From: Candidatus Neomarinimicrobiota bacterium
GTDB lineage: Bacteria > Fidelibacterota > Fidelibacteria > Fidelibacterales > Fidelibacteraceae
Assembly: GCA_021157965.1 (NCBI GenBank)
Contig: JAGGVO010000042.1
Coordinates: 82,384 to 146,383, forward strand
Reading direction: 5' to 3'
Length of the DNA stretch: 64,000 nucleotides
A program made the position numbers and the translations under genes. This document shows, piece after piece, positions 16,454 through 25,036 of this stretch (positions are counted from its first letter, which is position 1; each line of letters opens with the position of its first letter). Below the pieces are notes generated by a model that was not told where the DNA came from, ran no database searches, and worked only from the letters and a program-made list of their open reading frames with translations.

Positions 16454-18038
16454 GATTCATTGCCTCCAATTGATCACGGGCCGGTTTATAATCGGGATTT
16501 TTTTTCAGGGATTTTTGCAGAAGCTCACTCGCCGCATCCCCCTGATTCATGGAGAGTAAAATCATAGCTTTATGGTAAAGCATCTCGTGATCGTCAGGAA
16601 GGACGGACAGGGCACGATTTATATAGTTCAGAGCTTCCGGATAGCGTCCGAGACGGTATAAAATCCAGGCTGCCGTATCCAGATAAGCGCTGTTTTCCGG
16701 TTCAAGGGATAGCGCCTTTTGTATCATGGTCCAGGCTTTTAACAGATCCTTATTGTGTTCTGCAAGGAGAAAGCTGTAGTTGTTAAGAATGAGGGGGGTT
16801 TCTCCGTTTTTGGCTAAAAGTTCTTCGTACAGTTTTTCAGCCCGCACACTTTGTCCCGTCCTGTCATAGAGAGCGGCAAGCATCTGAAGAACGCTTTCGT
16901 TGTCGGGCTGGAGTGTCCTGAGATTTTCCAGGATCTGTATAGCCCTAACCGATTCGCCCGATTCATCCAGAAGGAGGGCTTCCAGGTACATAAGATCCTG
17001 ATCATCCGGAGACATATCACGACCTTCCAGGATCACATCCAATGCCGTTCGGATATCATCCTGGTCAGCAAGCCAGAGGGCATAATTCCGATAGGCAATC
17101 GGGAGGGCTGTCCCTTCATTCAGTGCCATATTGTAATATTTTCTCACGCTGTCCGGCTCTGCCTTTTCGATATAAACAATCGCCATAAGATGAGGGAATG
17201 CCCAGTGCCGGGGCCATACGGCATGTCCATGATAGAGGACATCCAGCGCTTTTTCCCATTCCCCGCTTCGGATCATTTGATCGGCATATAAAAGTTCAAC
17301 CTGAGGAGTGGGATTCACCTGGTTCCGCCATAGGAGAAGAGTTTCCCGGGCATCTTCCGTCCGGCCCAACTCCATATATGTTTTGTAAAGCCCCTGATAA
17401 AAGCGGTTGTTATCTGGAACCAGTGAAATGAGTTTTTCCAGATAAGGGATGGATGCTTCATACCGACCCAGTTTGTGCAAAATATCTACCATTCGACCCA
17501 GCACATTCGTATTATCCGGATCTTTCTTAAGCAGTTTCCGCAGTATTTCAAGTCCCTTTTCTGTGTCTTTCTGTTCAAAATAGTAATCAGAGAGATTATA
17601 CCAGGCATCTTCATATTCGGGATAATTTTCTATCAGGTTGAGCCAGATTTTTTCAGCTTCGGCCGCCTTACCATCCATAACAAGGGTGAGGGCAATCATA
17701 TCATAGAGTCCGGGTTGATCCGGGTTTAACTCAACGGATTCCAAAAAGGCGTTCCTTGCCTTTGTCATCCTGTTCAGTGCCATATAGGTTTCCCCGATGC
17801 GGGCATAGATTACGGGACTCAACGAATCGATGGATGCCGCCTCTTCATATTCTATGAGGGCCCGGGCGAAATCTCCCGCCTGCCTGTATAACTCTCCGTA
17901 TGCAAATTTCTGAACAGCCGTGGTGGGATAGGTGTGTTGCTTTTCTTCACCGGTAGACACCAGGGCTTTCCGGCCGGAACAAGCGGAAAAAAACAAGAAA
18001 ACGGAAAGCAGAAATGTGTATGAAATAAACTTTTTCAT
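16446..18038 (-). CDS. TPR-repeat lipoprotein
   Basis: The product has a lipoprotein signal (MKKFISYTFLLSVFLFFSAC) and then about 13-14 tetratricopeptide repeats over 500 residues, with recurring A-x-x-x-L-x-P-D units such as YEEAASIDSLSPVIYARIGE. TPR lipoproteins in polysaccharide loci act as periplasmic or outer-membrane scaffolds in export (compare PelB, AlgK, BcsC). Because it overlaps the first GT2 gene by 8 bp, an assembly or export role for this locus is a fair inference. The chosen ATG fits the signal peptide; a TTG six codons earlier is less likely. Downstream genes follow without a terminator, so it may head the polysaccharide operon. Confidence 0.83.
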   Translation of the reverse strand: MKKFISYTFLLSVFLFFSACSGRKALVSTGEEKQHTYPTTAVQKFAYGELYRQAGDFARALIEYEEAASIDSLSPVIYARIGETYMALNRMTKARNAFLESVELNPDQPGLYDMIALTLVMDGKAAEAEKIWLNLIENYPEYEDAWYNLSDYYFEQKDTEKGLEILRKLLKKDPDNTNVLGRMVDILHKLGRYEASIPYLEKLISLVPDNNRFYQGLYKTYMELGRTEDARETLLLWRNQVNPTPQVELLYADQMIRSGEWEKALDVLYHGHAVWPRHWAFPHLMAIVYIEKAEPDSVRKYYNMALNEGTALPIAYRNYALWLADQDDIRTALDVILEGRDMSPDDQDLMYLEALLLDESGESVRAIQILENLRTLQPDNESVLQMLAALYDRTGQSVRAEKLYEELLAKNGETPLILNNYSFLLAEHNKDLLKAWTMIQKALSLEPENSAYLDTAAWILYRLGRYPEALNYINRALSVLPDDHEMLYHKAMILLSMNQGDAASELLQKSLKKNPDYKPARDQLEAMNHD

Positions 18039-18090
18039 GAGATAGCAATTTACCAAGGCGGGGGTGTTTATGCAAAATGTTTACACATAT

Positions 18091-18115
18091 AAAAAACCCC
18101 TGATAACAGGGGTTT
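18091..18115 (-). terminator. Rho-independent terminator after the GGEEF/CxxC pair
   Basis: On the minus strand a perfect 9-bp stem (AAACCCCTG/CAGGGGTTT) with an ATAA loop is followed by a run of T. It lies about 20 bp downstream of the small CxxC gene and about 50 bp upstream of the TPR lipoprotein start. It therefore separates the signalling genes from the polysaccharide locus and implies that locus has its own promoter. Confidence 0.85.
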
Positions 18116-18136
18116 CCTTACATTTTTTTTCATCAA

Positions 18137-18328
18137 TCAGTTGAAGATTTCGTTTTTATTGCAAGCACACACTGAAACCATTTTCTGGTTGAACTTGACA
18201 CCTTCTTTACCACTGTTGACAGATTTGAACACTTTCAGGTGGGAGATCGCTTCACCGCAGACAGGACATTTTTTCCCTTCTTTTTGCCGGTTGGCAATTT
18301 TAGCACCGAATCCACTGGGACGAGCCAT
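18137..18328 (-). CDS. Small CxxC/CxC zinc-ribbon-like protein
   Basis: This 63-residue protein carries KKCPVCGEAISHLKVFKS and, near the end, VSVCACNKNEI. The four cysteines are arranged CxxC-x28-CxC, enough to bind one zinc, and the rest is basic and hydrophilic. I do not recognise a named family. The start ATG overlaps the stop of the GGEEF gene (TAATG), and a GGAGG motif sits upstream, so it is a real translated gene coupled to the diguanylate cyclase. It may bind nucleic acid or a protein partner. A strong terminator follows it. Confidence 0.72.
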   Translation of the reverse strand: MARPSGFGAKIANRQKEGKKCPVCGEAISHLKVFKSVNSGKEGVKFNQKMVSVCACNKNEIFN

Positions 18329-19530
18329 TAAGAGCCTCCATTTGGTTTTTTATAGATTTCCACACGGTTTTTCCCGGTCCGTTTTGCTTTATACATGGCA
18401 TCATCTGCCGCCTGAATCAGTGAAATTCCGTCATGGCTGTCCTCGGGAAAGGACGCCATACCGATACTCGCAGTGACAGATGCCCGGATGCCACCCTGCT
18501 CAAAAGGATATTCGGCAATTTTCTGCCGAATCCGTTGAGCTGTCCCCATGACAGCCTCTTTTTCAGCGTTGGCCAGGATAACCGTAAATTCTTCACCTCC
18601 GTACCGGGCAACAATATCCACCATACGGATATTGTTCTTAATAATATCGGCCACAATTCTCAGCATGTAATCCCCGTACAAATGCCCGTGGGTATCGTTG
18701 ACTTTTTTAAAATCATCCAGATCCAACATCATCAGCGTGAGGGAATGATCATAACGCCGGGCCCGGTATACTTCTTCAAAGAGCTTTTCTTTAAATGCCC
18801 GGTGGTTCAGGACCCCGGTCAGGCCGTCCACCGTGGCAAACCGTTTCAGCGCATCCAGGGTTGTCAACCTGTGATACGCAGACGCAAAATTTAAACTGAT
18901 CAGGTTAAATGTATCAAGGTCTTTTTCAGAATATTCATCCGGATTATAACTTTCCAGGGTAATAATGCCTGATTTATAACGATCCAGGTGAACCGACCAT
19001 CCCAAAAGGCTGTGATAGGGTGTATGGCGCAAATCACCGGCTGAAAGCCTGAAGGCAAAAGGAGCACTATCCCGATATTGATTCAACACAACGGGGTTTT
19101 TACGTTTTAACACATACGCCCATAGCCCTTCTTTAACAGACAGGGCGTCCCCGCTTCCGGGCGTATCCCCCGGACCGTCTGTATAAATGACCGTTAAAAC
19201 ATTGGGTTCATGAGGAATTCTTCGGCAAACCGTCAGCTTGTCATACTGAAATTCTGAAAATAAAACATCCCGGAGGGCTTGAAAAAGCTCTTCTTCCGTC
19301 GTAACAGTGTTCAAGCGGGTGAGATAACGGGTAATGGTATCGGATTCTTCTCCCGATTCGGGCTGCTTTTCCGTTATAGAGTATAATAAATATAAACTGA
19401 GTCCTAATAATATCCAGAGAAACACCCGGACAAAATCCATCCACCGGGAGGTGCCGGGTAATGGTAAAACCCATACAAAGAGTCCAAAGACCCATATAGC
19501 CGTTGAAACGCCAAATCCGGCTTTTTTCAT
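18328..19530 (-). CDS. Membrane-bound GAF-GGDEF diguanylate cyclase
   Basis: Two transmembrane helices occupy the first 50 residues (STAIWVFGLFVWVLPLP and FVRVFLWILLGLSLYLLY). A GAF-like sensor domain covers about residues 70-220. A GGDEF domain (about 235-395) has the active-site motif GGEEF and an intact RMVD inhibitory site five residues before it. The enzyme should join two GTP into cyclic di-GMP and be product-inhibited. It lies upstream of the TPR lipoprotein and polysaccharide genes, so control of exopolysaccharide output by c-di-GMP is plausible, though a terminator lies between them. It is coupled to the small CxxC gene. Confidence 0.93.
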   Translation of the reverse strand: MKKAGFGVSTAIWVFGLFVWVLPLPGTSRWMDFVRVFLWILLGLSLYLLYSITEKQPESGEESDTITRYLTRLNTVTTEEELFQALRDVLFSEFQYDKLTVCRRIPHEPNVLTVIYTDGPGDTPGSGDALSVKEGLWAYVLKRKNPVVLNQYRDSAPFAFRLSAGDLRHTPYHSLLGWSVHLDRYKSGIITLESYNPDEYSEKDLDTFNLISLNFASAYHRLTTLDALKRFATVDGLTGVLNHRAFKEKLFEEVYRARRYDHSLTLMMLDLDDFKKVNDTHGHLYGDYMLRIVADIIKNNIRMVDIVARYGGEEFTVILANAEKEAVMGTAQRIRQKIAEYPFEQGGIRASVTASIGMASFPEDSHDGISLIQAADDAMYKAKRTGKNRVEIYKKPNGGS

Positions 19531-19583
19531 AACCCTCTCAAATCCTCATGAAATATAAGAAATTAAGCAAAAAAAACCGTGTT

Positions 19584-20159
19584 TCAACGTCGATCATTGA
19601 CCAGCTGGATCCGGTTTCTGAAATCTTCAGGATCCAAGCCGTCGTTATTTTCCGGGTGCTTTTTGTCACTGCTGTCTTTCAGGGTCACGGAAGATGCAAC
19701 ATCTCCTTTTAAGGGCGTGGCGGCCTGTTGAGAGAGTGGTGGAGTACCGGAAGATCCCATAGATGAAAGAACAGGAGAAGATTTCATTAGGGGGGGGAGA
19801 CTTTCCAGGCGCGGGTTATATCCCCGCCAGATGACAAGCGTTCCTGCCATCACCAAAATCAAGGCAGCCGCGGCGGAAAAGGTCCGGCTGTGATTTGAAA
19901 AGAGAGTCCAGAGATTCCGGGGATGCTGAAGACTATCCTTGTGATGGCGAATTTTCTCCATGAGCACGGCTTCGAAAGAATCAGAAGCCGATACTTCAGG
20001 TAGAGCGTGCAGGGCATCTACAAGTCCGGACATCTCTTCCACTTTCTGACGACATGCAGGACACTCCCGAAGATGAGCTTCGGCCTCACGGCGCAAAGGA
20101 AGTTTCAGCTGATTGTCCAGATAATCTGTTAAAAGGTTAGTAAAACTGTAGCAATCCAT
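19584..20159 (-). CDS. Anti-sigma factor with N-terminal zinc finger (ZAS domain)
   Basis: The first 45 residues carry the zinc-binding anti-sigma motif HLRECPACRQKVEEM (H-x3-C-x2-C) preceded by LTDYLDNQLKLPLRREAEA. A single transmembrane helix (AAALILVMAGTLVIW) lies near residue 100, followed by a roughly 80-residue Ser/Pro-rich extracytoplasmic tail. Such proteins hold an ECF sigma factor at the membrane until an envelope signal triggers release. It directly follows the sigma gene (18 bp apart) in the usual order. The tail is short and lacks a recognisable sensor domain. Confidence 0.9.
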   Translation of the reverse strand: MDCYSFTNLLTDYLDNQLKLPLRREAEAHLRECPACRQKVEEMSGLVDALHALPEVSASDSFEAVLMEKIRHHKDSLQHPRNLWTLFSNHSRTFSAAAALILVMAGTLVIWRGYNPRLESLPPLMKSSPVLSSMGSSGTPPLSQQAATPLKGDVASSVTLKDSSDKKHPENNDGLDPEDFRNRIQLVNDRR

Positions 20160-20177
20160 TCTATAAGCGTACCCTCC

Positions 20178-20756
20178 TTACTTACTTTTCAATTCTTTCA
20201 ATATTTCCTGCAATTTCTGCCTGCCTCTGTTAATCCGGCTTTTGACCGTTCCTGCAGGAACACCAACTATCTTACTGATTTCTTCGTAAGATAGTTCCTG
20301 GATATCTCTTAAAATGATAGCCGTTTTAAATTGTTCCGGTAAACGTGAAATTGCAATCTGGATTTCTTTTTCCTGATACGCCGAACGGGACTCCCGCTCC
20401 GGGTTATAGGTGTCCGAAGGGATTTCAAATTCCTTATCATCGATGCCCATATCATGAATGGAATAAATCTTTCGCCTTTTCCGTTTCCTCAGCTCTGTTT
20501 TTGCCAGATTTCCTGCAATGGTGTAAATCCAGGTACTGAAACGGGCGATTTCTTTATACATGTGACTGCTGGTATAAAGTTTTAAAAAAGTATCCTGGAC
20601 AATATCTTCAGCCATTTCCCGGGACGCCACAAAACGAAAAACAAAATTGACAAGCCTGTCTTTATAGCGGCGAACCAGTTCAAGATAAGCCCGTTCATCC
20701 CCTTTCTGAAAAAGGGCAATCAGTTCTTCGTCTGTGTATTTTACCGTATCCCGCAT
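20178..20756 (-). CDS. ECF RNA polymerase sigma factor (RpoE-like)
   Basis: About 192 residues contain sigma region 2 (YLELVRRYKDRLVNFVFRFV with AEDIVQDTFLKLY) and region 4 (LPEQFKTAIILRDIQELSYEEI, then VGVPAGTVKSRINRGRQKL). This is the group of RpoE/SigW-like extracytoplasmic-function sigma factors. The ATG at 20756 lies one base past the holA stop; a TTG three codons earlier would overlap it. It pairs with the ZAS anti-sigma gene downstream. A possible target promoter lies ahead of htrA at 29849 in this window. Its position behind holA suggests some basal transcription from the housekeeping operon. Confidence 0.94.
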   Translation of the reverse strand: MRDTVKYTDEELIALFQKGDERAYLELVRRYKDRLVNFVFRFVASREMAEDIVQDTFLKLYTSSHMYKEIARFSTWIYTIAGNLAKTELRKRKRRKIYSIHDMGIDDKEFEIPSDTYNPERESRSAYQEKEIQIAISRLPEQFKTAIILRDIQELSYEEISKIVGVPAGTVKSRINRGRQKLQEILKELKSK

Positions 20757-20757
20757 T

Positions 20758-21741
20758 TTATTCAAGTATTTTGTCCAGTGTTAAAATTAACCGTGTTAAA
20801 GGATCTCCACCACTAATAGTTTTTAATTCCGTATCAGCCTGAAGGACTGCCTGAATGCCTTCGGCCAGATCAGCATTGGAAAAACGTTTTGAAGCACTCA
20901 GCATTTTTGCATATTTATCCCGTCGCCATGTCCGGGTAATCTTTTCACCATGTTCCACCCGGGGATCCCGCAGGACGCTGAGGTTCCACAAATAATGGAA
21001 CAGCGTGGTATAGATAAAGGCTTCGCTCATACCGTGATTAATCAGATTTTCAGCAATGACAATGGCTTTTTTCCTGTTTTTTTCTCCGATACTTTCAGTG
21101 AGATCCTCCGGAGTCCAGGTCCGCTGGTAGCCGGCCGATTTCATGACAGCCTGCGTAGTGATCCGTTCTCCCGGTGTAAGCATCAGATCCAGTTTATCCA
21201 GTTCATTTGCCAGATCATTTAAATCATTTCCCGTCATACGGATCAGTGTCTTGACCGCCTCACGATCCGCCGAACGATTCTTTTCTTTCAAATATTCCAC
21301 AGCCCACTGGGGGATTTCACTATCGAAGGGCGGATTCACATAAACCGTAGCAGACATTTTTGATACTTTGGATAAAAAATCATGACGCCGTTCAATGACG
21401 GGAGCCGTCAGAATGACAGTATTAGTTTCTGCCGGGTTTTCGAGGTATTTCAGAAACATTTTTCGCACTGTGGGTATCATCTGTTTTATTTCCTCGATGA
21501 GGATAAAATTTTCGGACTGGAAGAGGGATGTGCCATAGAGCAACTGTTGAAGATCATTAACCCGAAGTTCTTTTGCTGTTACATGTTGCCGTTCAATGCC
21601 CCGGCCGGCCAGGGCTTTCCGCACCTCCTGAATGAAGGTGGATGCCAGATAAAAATCACTGCCAAAGAGGAGATAAACGGGCCGGATTTTCCCGTTTCGA
21701 ACCTTTTCCAACTCTTTGAAATAATCCTGCAGCCAGGTCAT
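20758..21741 (-). CDS. holA: DNA polymerase III subunit delta
   Basis: The 327-residue protein has the HolA layout. An N-terminal AAA+-like domain opens with RPVYLLFGSDFYLASTFIQEV and continues with LFQSENFILIEEIKQM. The helical middle contains YLKEKNRSADREAVKTLIRMTGNDLNDLANELDKL, and the C-terminal collar domain has AEGIQAVLQADTELKT. Delta opens the beta sliding clamp within the clamp loader. The ATG at 21741 shares one base with the uppP stop (TGATG), and a longer start 39 bp earlier would overlap uppP. It lies upstream of the sigma gene. Confidence 0.92.
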   Translation of the reverse strand: MTWLQDYFKELEKVRNGKIRPVYLLFGSDFYLASTFIQEVRKALAGRGIERQHVTAKELRVNDLQQLLYGTSLFQSENFILIEEIKQMIPTVRKMFLKYLENPAETNTVILTAPVIERRHDFLSKVSKMSATVYVNPPFDSEIPQWAVEYLKEKNRSADREAVKTLIRMTGNDLNDLANELDKLDLMLTPGERITTQAVMKSAGYQRTWTPEDLTESIGEKNRKKAIVIAENLINHGMSEAFIYTTLFHYLWNLSVLRDPRVEHGEKITRTWRRDKYAKMLSASKRFSNADLAEGIQAVLQADTELKTISGGDPLTRLILTLDKILE

Positions 21742-22544
21742 CAGCTCAGTGCCACTGTAATAAAACCTAAAAGAACACAATAATATGAAAAGGAGGACAG
21801 GCGCCCCCGCATCAAAACTCTAATCAGCCATTTCAGGGCCACAATTCCGGTTAAAAAGGCTACAACCATCCCGAATGAAATATTCAACAGACTAACCTGG
21901 GCATCTCCCTTCATTTCGGGGATTTCCAGGATGGTGGCTCCCGCAATCAGGGGCAGGGCCATAATAAAGGAGAATTTTGCAATCTTTTCCCGGTCCACAC
22001 CGGCCAGGAGACCGGCTGAAATGGTACTGCCGCTCCGGGATATACCCGGGACCATGGCCAAAGCCTGAAAAATACCCATAAAAAGAACATTCCATCCTTT
22101 CAGTGGCCGCCGGGCCCGGGGTGCCCACTGAGTAATAAAAAGAAGAGAGCCTGTAAAAATCAGGGCAATGCCCACACTTCGCGTACTTTCAAACAAACCC
22201 TCAATAAAATCCCGGAGAAAAAGTCCCACCAGCATCGCTGGAATCATGGAAAGCAAAACCAACACGGCCATCCGGAACCATTCATCCTCCCGGTAATTCC
22301 GGGGTATCTGCCGGATTTTCCATATCTTTGAAAAAAAAGAGATGAGAATGTGCGTAATCTCTTTTCGGAAAACGAGCAGTACACTCATGAAGGTTCCGAA
22401 ATGAAGGGCAATTTCAAGGGTAATACCCGGGATTTTCAATCCCAAAAGGGCTTCAGTAAGAACCATGTGTCCCGAACTGCTGACAGGCAGAAATTCCGTG
22501 AGTCCCTGCACGATTGCAACGATCATTACTTCCAGTGTAGACAT
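21741..22544 (-). CDS. uppP: Undecaprenyl-diphosphatase
   Basis: This 267-residue inner-membrane enzyme recycles undecaprenyl diphosphate to the monophosphate needed for peptidoglycan and polysaccharide assembly. The two BacA/UppP motifs are present: GLTEFLPVSSSGHMVL near the N-terminus and PGISRSGSTI around residue 170, with about eight helices. It starts directly after the pgeF stop (TAG then ATG) and overlaps holA by one base. Cell-wall relevance links it to its upstream neighbours pgeF and the LpoA-like gene. Confidence 0.96.
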   Translation of the reverse strand: MSTLEVMIVAIVQGLTEFLPVSSSGHMVLTEALLGLKIPGITLEIALHFGTFMSVLLVFRKEITHILISFFSKIWKIRQIPRNYREDEWFRMAVLVLLSMIPAMLVGLFLRDFIEGLFESTRSVGIALIFTGSLLFITQWAPRARRPLKGWNVLFMGIFQALAMVPGISRSGSTISAGLLAGVDREKIAKFSFIMALPLIAGATILEIPEMKGDAQVSLLNISFGMVVAFLTGIVALKWLIRVLMRGRLSSFSYYCVLLGFITVALS

Positions 22545-23228
22545 CTATTTCCTCAGTATTGACAAAAGTCTGTTATGCGTTTTGTTCACCCGGTAAGAAA
22601 CATATCTTTCTCTATGACACACAGTGCACCGATTTGTTTGCAGAATATTCTCATCGGGGATACCGGACTGCAAAAGCTGGTCCCGCACAATGCCCTGGAG
22701 ATCCAGAGTCATCCGGTTGTCAAGAGATCTTATATGATTCGGAAAATATTCCGCCACATCTTCTCCCACCGTGTAGCAGTCCCTGCAGATGGACGGACCT
22801 GTGGCAATAATCAAATCGGCTCCCCTTATTCCCATTTCTTTCATCAGTTTTGCCGACCGGATAATAATTTGCTGCCGGAGTCCGCGCCATCCGGCATGGA
22901 TCAGTCCCCGGAACTGCCCCTTTTTATCAGCCATAAAAACAGGAACACAATCGGCGGTCTGCAGGAGGAGGATCAAAGAATCACAGTCGGAGATCACACC
23001 GTCACAGTCGTCAACAGGCCCCGGTTTTCGGATGAAATGTACAGTCCCCGAGTGAATTTGTACAGGCCAAACTGCATCTTCCATCTTCAGATCCAGTTTC
23101 TGAAACACCACATTCGTCAGATCCCGGACAGGGATCCCATCATCATAAAAGGCCCGGGTGCTTGTCAGGGCAGTTGTCCCCGTCAAACGTTTGAATTGCC
23201 TGTATGTATCAAAATAACGATCCCCCAC
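22545..23228 (-). CDS. pgeF: Peptidoglycan editing factor PgeF (YfiH, DUF152 family)
   Basis: The protein has the multicopper-polyphenol-oxidase-like fold of the YfiH/laccase-domain family, with the zinc/active-site segment LLLQTADCVPVFMADK and GLIHAGWRGLRQQII. A late CTVCHRERYVSYRVNK follows, like the family's CT-x-FFSYRR end. YfiH/PgeF removes peptidoglycan precursors carrying L-Ser in place of L-Ala, and relatives process purine nucleosides. The start is a GTG five bases after the previous stop with GGAG six bases upstream. At 227 residues it is slightly shorter than most homologues at the N-terminus. Confidence 0.88.
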   Translation of the reverse strand: MGDRYFDTYRQFKRLTGTTALTSTRAFYDDGIPVRDLTNVVFQKLDLKMEDAVWPVQIHSGTVHFIRKPGPVDDCDGVISDCDSLILLLQTADCVPVFMADKKGQFRGLIHAGWRGLRQQIIIRSAKLMKEMGIRGADLIIATGPSICRDCYTVGEDVAEYFPNHIRSLDNRMTLDLQGIVRDQLLQSGIPDENILQTNRCTVCHRERYVSYRVNKTHNRLLSILRK

Positions 23229-23230
23229 TG

Positions 23231-25036
23231 TTACTCCTGCAGTGTATAAATGGCATTATTTCGGAATTCAAGGAGTCTTACCGCCGCATTAACGCCCGGT
23301 TTCCGTTTTGAAAACCGCACATTACGGATCACGCCCCGGAACTCTCCCATATTGTTGACTGCAAGCCGCAGTGCTTCCCGGCTGGTATTCCCGTTTTCAA
23401 TGAGATTAAGTATCAGCACCATCGTCTCATATCCATACATGGTCAACCTGTCCGGCGCTTTGCCGGTCTGGCTTATATATTCCTCCCGAAAAAAACTCAC
23501 CCGGGGATCCTGCTCCAGCATCAGATGGTCGGCAGAAATCACGATGCCGTTCACGTAGCGGCGATACCGGGACAAGAGGCCTTCATCCAGCCAGTTCCCA
23601 TCCCCTAAAAGGCGGGTGTTAAAATTGTAATAGGCCAACTGGGGAGCCACAGACTCGATCTGATTATGATAAATCGGCAGATAGAAGGCATCGATGGCCT
23701 TCAGGGTGATTTTCAGAGAATCGCTTTGGGTTTTCAGCTCCAGTTCCGGATCCAAAAGGACATTTGTGGTATCGAGGGTATCGGCGGCCTGAAGGGAAAA
23801 AGCCGCTTTACGGATATTCATGAACTGGGATTTCAAATCGTTAGGATCGGTAAACCACTCCCTTCGGACAACCATCCCGCCGCTTCGGGCGACAGTCCTG
23901 GAAAAACTGTCCGAAATTCTCCGTCCGTAATCATCAGCCGGTGCAAGAATGGCAAAGGTTTTATATTTCAGGGAATCCACAGCATATCTGGCAAGGGCAT
24001 AAGCCCGTTCATCCTGATCCGGATTCAACTGATAAACATAGGGGCTCAGGGCAGAAAGTCCGTCTCTGGTTGCCGTCGGTGTAAAGAGTGGGATTTTTTC
24101 ATAATCACAGATGGGAGCCATGGCGATGGCATCCTGACTGGATAACGGGCCCAAAATAGCAATGACATGCTCCATGTCTGCCACGGAACGGGTATAGTCG
24201 ATACTTTTCAGGATATCGCTTTCATTATCCAGCACCACGAGCGAGATATTGTTCGTCAGATCATGCCTGAAACGATCCAGGGCAAAGAGCATTCCGTCCA
24301 GCAAAGCCTTGCCTGTAACCCTTTCGGGACCACTGAGAGGAAGGATAACAGCCAGATCTATCCGTGGCCGTTTTTCATCTCTCATACTGTCCAAAATTTG
24401 ATTATAATAATTAACTTCAAAAAGGGTCATAAGGGATGTTTTGACAGACTGAAGAATTTGCCGGGCCATAGCAACATCCCCCTCCAGCTTCATTTTCTCA
24501 GCCATAAGGAGATCAACGCCCCGCATTTCCGCCCGGCTTCCGGCCAGGGCTTTCAGCGTTTTAATTTCTTCAGGAGTCAAAAACTGCCTGGCCCCTTCCC
24601 TGGCCAGTTCAAGGGCTTTGCGCTGGAGTGATTCCCTTTCGGTTTGGTACGCCACTTTCAGAGCAAAGGAAACAGCCGGCAGGTAGCGCCCTGTTTTTAT
24701 CAGAGAGGCACTTTTGGTATAAATGACATCATCCCGGTAACGGCTTTCATCAAAGGTATCAGTAAAAAGTCCTGCCTGGGCAATAACATCCTCATGACGG
24801 TCCAGAAAATAAAGGCTGCGGATAACCATAAAAAGGGATGTGGATGCATAGGGATTAACATCGACAGGTAATTGATGAAACACTTTGTGAAATATCAGAT
24901 AGGAATCATAATAATTTTCCCGCTCAAATTCCTTTAATCCCTCTTCCATAAGTGATCTGGCTGAGGCCAGAATCACAACAGGCAATAAACAGGCAATCAA
25001 TATGAGAGTCAGGATTTTACGAAGCCGGACTTTCAC
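23231..25036 (-). CDS. LpoA-like periplasmic protein: helical repeats plus type 1 periplasmic-binding domain
   Basis: A signal peptide (ILTLILIACLLPVVILASA) precedes about 190 residues of TPR-like helices. A domain of the branched-chain amino-acid-receptor type (PBP type 1) follows from about residue 205: DLAVILPLSGPERVTGKALLDG, AILGPLSSQDAIA, FAILAPADDYGR. This two-part build is the same as LpoA, the outer-membrane activator of PBP1A, but here there is no lipobox Cys. It lies between surE and pgeF. The start is GTG, overlapping the surE stop (GTGA). A solute-binding protein without an adjacent transporter is the alternative. Confidence 0.78.
   Translation of the reverse strand: MKVRLRKILTLILIACLLPVVILASARSLMEEGLKEFERENYYDSYLIFHKVFHQLPVDVNPYASTSLFMVIRSLYFLDRHEDVIAQAGLFTDTFDESRYRDDVIYTKSASLIKTGRYLPAVSFALKVAYQTERESLQRKALELAREGARQFLTPEEIKTLKALAGSRAEMRGVDLLMAEKMKLEGDVAMARQILQSVKTSLMTLFEVNYYNQILDSMRDEKRPRIDLAVILPLSGPERVTGKALLDGMLFALDRFRHDLTNNISLVVLDNESDILKSIDYTRSVADMEHVIAILGPLSSQDAIAMAPICDYEKIPLFTPTATRDGLSALSPYVYQLNPDQDERAYALARYAVDSLKYKTFAILAPADDYGRRISDSFSRTVARSGGMVVRREWFTDPNDLKSQFMNIRKAAFSLQAADTLDTTNVLLDPELELKTQSDSLKITLKAIDAFYLPIYHNQIESVAPQLAYYNFNTRLLGDGNWLDEGLLSRYRRYVNGIVISADHLMLEQDPRVSFFREEYISQTGKAPDRLTMYGYETMVLILNLIENGNTSREALRLAVNNMGEFRGVIRNVRFSKRKPGVNAAVRLLEFRNNAIYTLQE

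Noticed and set aside
22575..23249. Plus-strand open frame antisense to pgeF
   Set aside because: It is a shadow of the minus-strand gene, which has clear family motifs; the antisense product is Cys/His-rich and featureless.
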